Of a stretch of DNA of 6,833 nucleotides, positions 6,184-6,833 are shown in pieces. The DNA comes from Planctomycetota bacterium. Its GTDB lineage: Bacteria > Planctomycetota > MHYJ01 > WSZJ01 > JACPWG01. A program made the position numbers and the translations under genes. The notes beneath the pieces were generated by a model. It ran no database searches. It was given only the letters and a program-made list of their open reading frames with translations, and was not told where the DNA came from. The DNA is taken from assembly GCA_016220045.1 (NCBI GenBank), contig JACRIP010000118.1:1-6833 (forward strand), in the 5' to 3' direction. Position 1 is the stretch's first letter, and each line of letters starts with the position of its first letter.

Positions 6184-6215
6184 CCAAACGTCTAAACCCC
6201 CAAACGTCCAAACCT
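6184..6215 (-). repeat. Four tandem octamers, same family, inverted (C-rich on + strand)
   Basis: The units on the + strand are CCAAACGT (6184-6191), CTAAACCC (6192-6199), CCAAACGT (6200-6207) and CCAAACCT (6208-6215). The AAA triplets start at 6186, 6194, 6202 and 6210, again exactly 8 nt apart. On the - strand this reads as GTTTGG-type octamers, so it is an inverted counterpart of the array at 6028-6059, with about 124 nt between them. Confidence 0.75.
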
Positions 6216-6253
6216 CGCGTGGGCGAGAGTCAATCGCTTGATTTTCAGCCATC

Positions 6254-6259
6254 GAGAGG
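6254..6259 (+). promoter_or_regulatory. Ribosome binding site of the squalene/phytoene synthase gene
   Basis: GAGAGG lies 8 nt before the ATG at 6268 and favours that start. A competing view is that TTGATT (6238-6243) and TACAAG (6261-6266), 17 nt apart, form a promoter; transcription would then begin past 6268 and the start would be the in-frame ATG at 6307. Confidence 0.5.
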
Positions 6260-6267
6260 CTACAAGA

Positions 6268-6833
6268 ATGGCGCAACCGGGGGTGGCATCGCGGCAACCG
6301 GGTGCGATGCCGTTGGCGGCGGCGCTCAAGGGGACCAGTCGGTCCTTCTATCGGAGCCTGCGCTTCCTGCCGGCGGCGACGCGGACCCAGGTGGCGCGGG
6401 CGTACCTGCTGGCGCGCGCGGCCGATACGATGGCCGATTCGCCGGCGGCGCCGGTGGCCGTGCGGCAGGCTGGGCTGGAGGCCCTGCGCAGCGCGCTGGA
6501 GCGGGGGCACGCGCCCGCCGCCGTCGATCCCGCGCTCCGCGCCGCGGCGCCGCCGGGACCCGCGCGCGCACTGCTCGACGGGCTGCCCGAGCTCTTCGCG
6601 GCCCTGGCGGAGCTTGCCCCCGAAGAGCGCGCCCTGGTGCGCGGCGTGCTGGCGACCCTGACCGGTGGGATGCTCGACGATCTACGGCAGTTTCCCGATC
6701 CGGCGACCGTGACCGCGCTGGCGAGCGCGGCGGACCGGGCCGCCTACACCTACGCGGTGGCCGGGTGCGTCGGCGAGTTCTGGACGCGCCTCCACGCGCG
6801 CGCGCTGCCGGCGCTGGCCGGCGCGCCGGTCGA
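6268..6833 (+). CDS. Squalene/phytoene synthase family enzyme, 5' part
   Basis: The visible 188 codons belong to the trans-isoprenyl head-to-head synthase family, which condenses two prenyl diphosphates (farnesyl or geranylgeranyl) in the first committed step to hopanoids, sterols or carotenoids. The N-terminal signature KGTSRSFYRSLRFLP (21-35) is typical. It is followed by YLLARAADTMADS, containing the first Asp-rich motif Asp53-x-x-x-Asp57 that binds diphosphate through magnesium. The later blocks GGMLDDLRQF and YTYAVAGCVGEFWTRL match conserved active-site regions of the family. The second Asp-rich motif is expected just past the window's right edge and cannot be checked. The gene is open to the end, so it is truncated only by the window. 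Its substrate (HpnC, HpnD, squalene or phytoene synthase type) cannot be decided from this part. It follows a 300-nt repeat-bearing gap and is probably transcribed separately from the BatA-like gene. Confidence 0.9.
   Translation, partial: MAQPGVASRQPGAMPLAAALKGTSRSFYRSLRFLPAATRTQVARAYLLARAADTMADSPAAPVAVRQAGLEALRSALERGHAPAAVDPALRAAAPPGPARALLDGLPELFAALAELAPEERALVRGVLATLTGGMLDDLRQFPDPATVTALASAADRAAYTYAVAGCVGEFWTRLHARALPALAGAPV

Larger units (their letters stand above)
5968..6267. other. 300-nt intergenic region with hairpin and paired repeat arrays
   Basis: No gene is supported here. From left to right it contains a direct repeat GATGGGGG (5971-5978 and 5985-5992), a GC hairpin (6003-6021), a G-rich octamer array (6028-6059), about 124 nt with no recognised feature, a C-rich octamer array in the opposite orientation (6184-6215), and the leader of the next gene. 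A 69-codon frame at 5986-6195 runs through the repeats and is rejected. Confidence 0.6.

Noticed and set aside
5986..6195. 69-residue + strand open frame between the BatA-like and synthase genes
   Set aside because: It passes through the hairpin and the G-rich octamer array, and it has no conserved features.
6028..6215. Repeat arrays as a CRISPR
   Set aside because: Units are 8 nt with no spacers between them and are inverted relative to one another; no cas genes are in the window.
6232..6244. Small inverted repeat AATC-GCTT-GATT ahead of the synthase gene as an operator
   Set aside because: Only four base pairs per arm; expected by chance in a region of this size.
6302..6661. 119-residue + strand open frame near the right end
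   Set aside because: Arg/Trp/Cys-rich shadow of the squalene/phytoene synthase gene, whose frame from 6268 has the DxxxD and other family motifs.

Overview
The window is very GC-rich bacterial DNA with tightly packed genes, all on the + strand. Gene content (a membrane-anchored RsbU-type phosphatase, an RsbW-like kinase, a STAS antagonist, DUF58 and BatA-type von Willebrand factor A proteins, and a squalene/phytoene synthase family enzyme) suggests a Gram-negative or otherwise diderm environmental lineage, such as Planctomycetota or a neighbouring GC-rich phylum. The sequence alone does not fix the phylum.

Layout. Bases 1-273 are non-coding: a degenerate 10-nt repeat array (51-144), a C-rich stretch, and a plausible sigma-70-type promoter (200-229). 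Then come a two-TM, HAMP, SpoIIE-domain PP2C phosphatase (274-2208) and, 21 nt later, an HATPase_c_2 serine kinase (2230-2688). A 141-nt gap with a small hairpin and a possible -10 element leads to a STAS-domain antagonist (2830-3177). Only 5 nt after its stop lies a DUF58 protein (3183-4061), followed after 7 nt by a BatA-like protein with a von Willebrand factor A domain (4069-5967). A 300-nt intergenic region (5968-6267) holds a GC hairpin and two exactly 8-nt-periodic repeat arrays in opposite orientations. The window ends inside a squalene/phytoene synthase family gene starting at 6268.

How the genes may work together. Phosphatase, kinase and STAS protein form a complete partner-switching set in the unusual order U-W-V: the membrane phosphatase senses an extracytoplasmic signal and dephosphorylates the STAS protein, which then binds the kinase and releases the kinase's other client. 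No sigma factor is present. The genes directly after the STAS gene encode the DUF58/BatA pair usually found with a MoxR AAA+ ATPase, but no MoxR gene lies between. The most interesting reading is that the partner switch and the DUF58/BatA envelope module are transcribed, and perhaps function, together. This is an inference from gene order and spacing. The terminal isoprenoid gene looks like a separate transcription unit.
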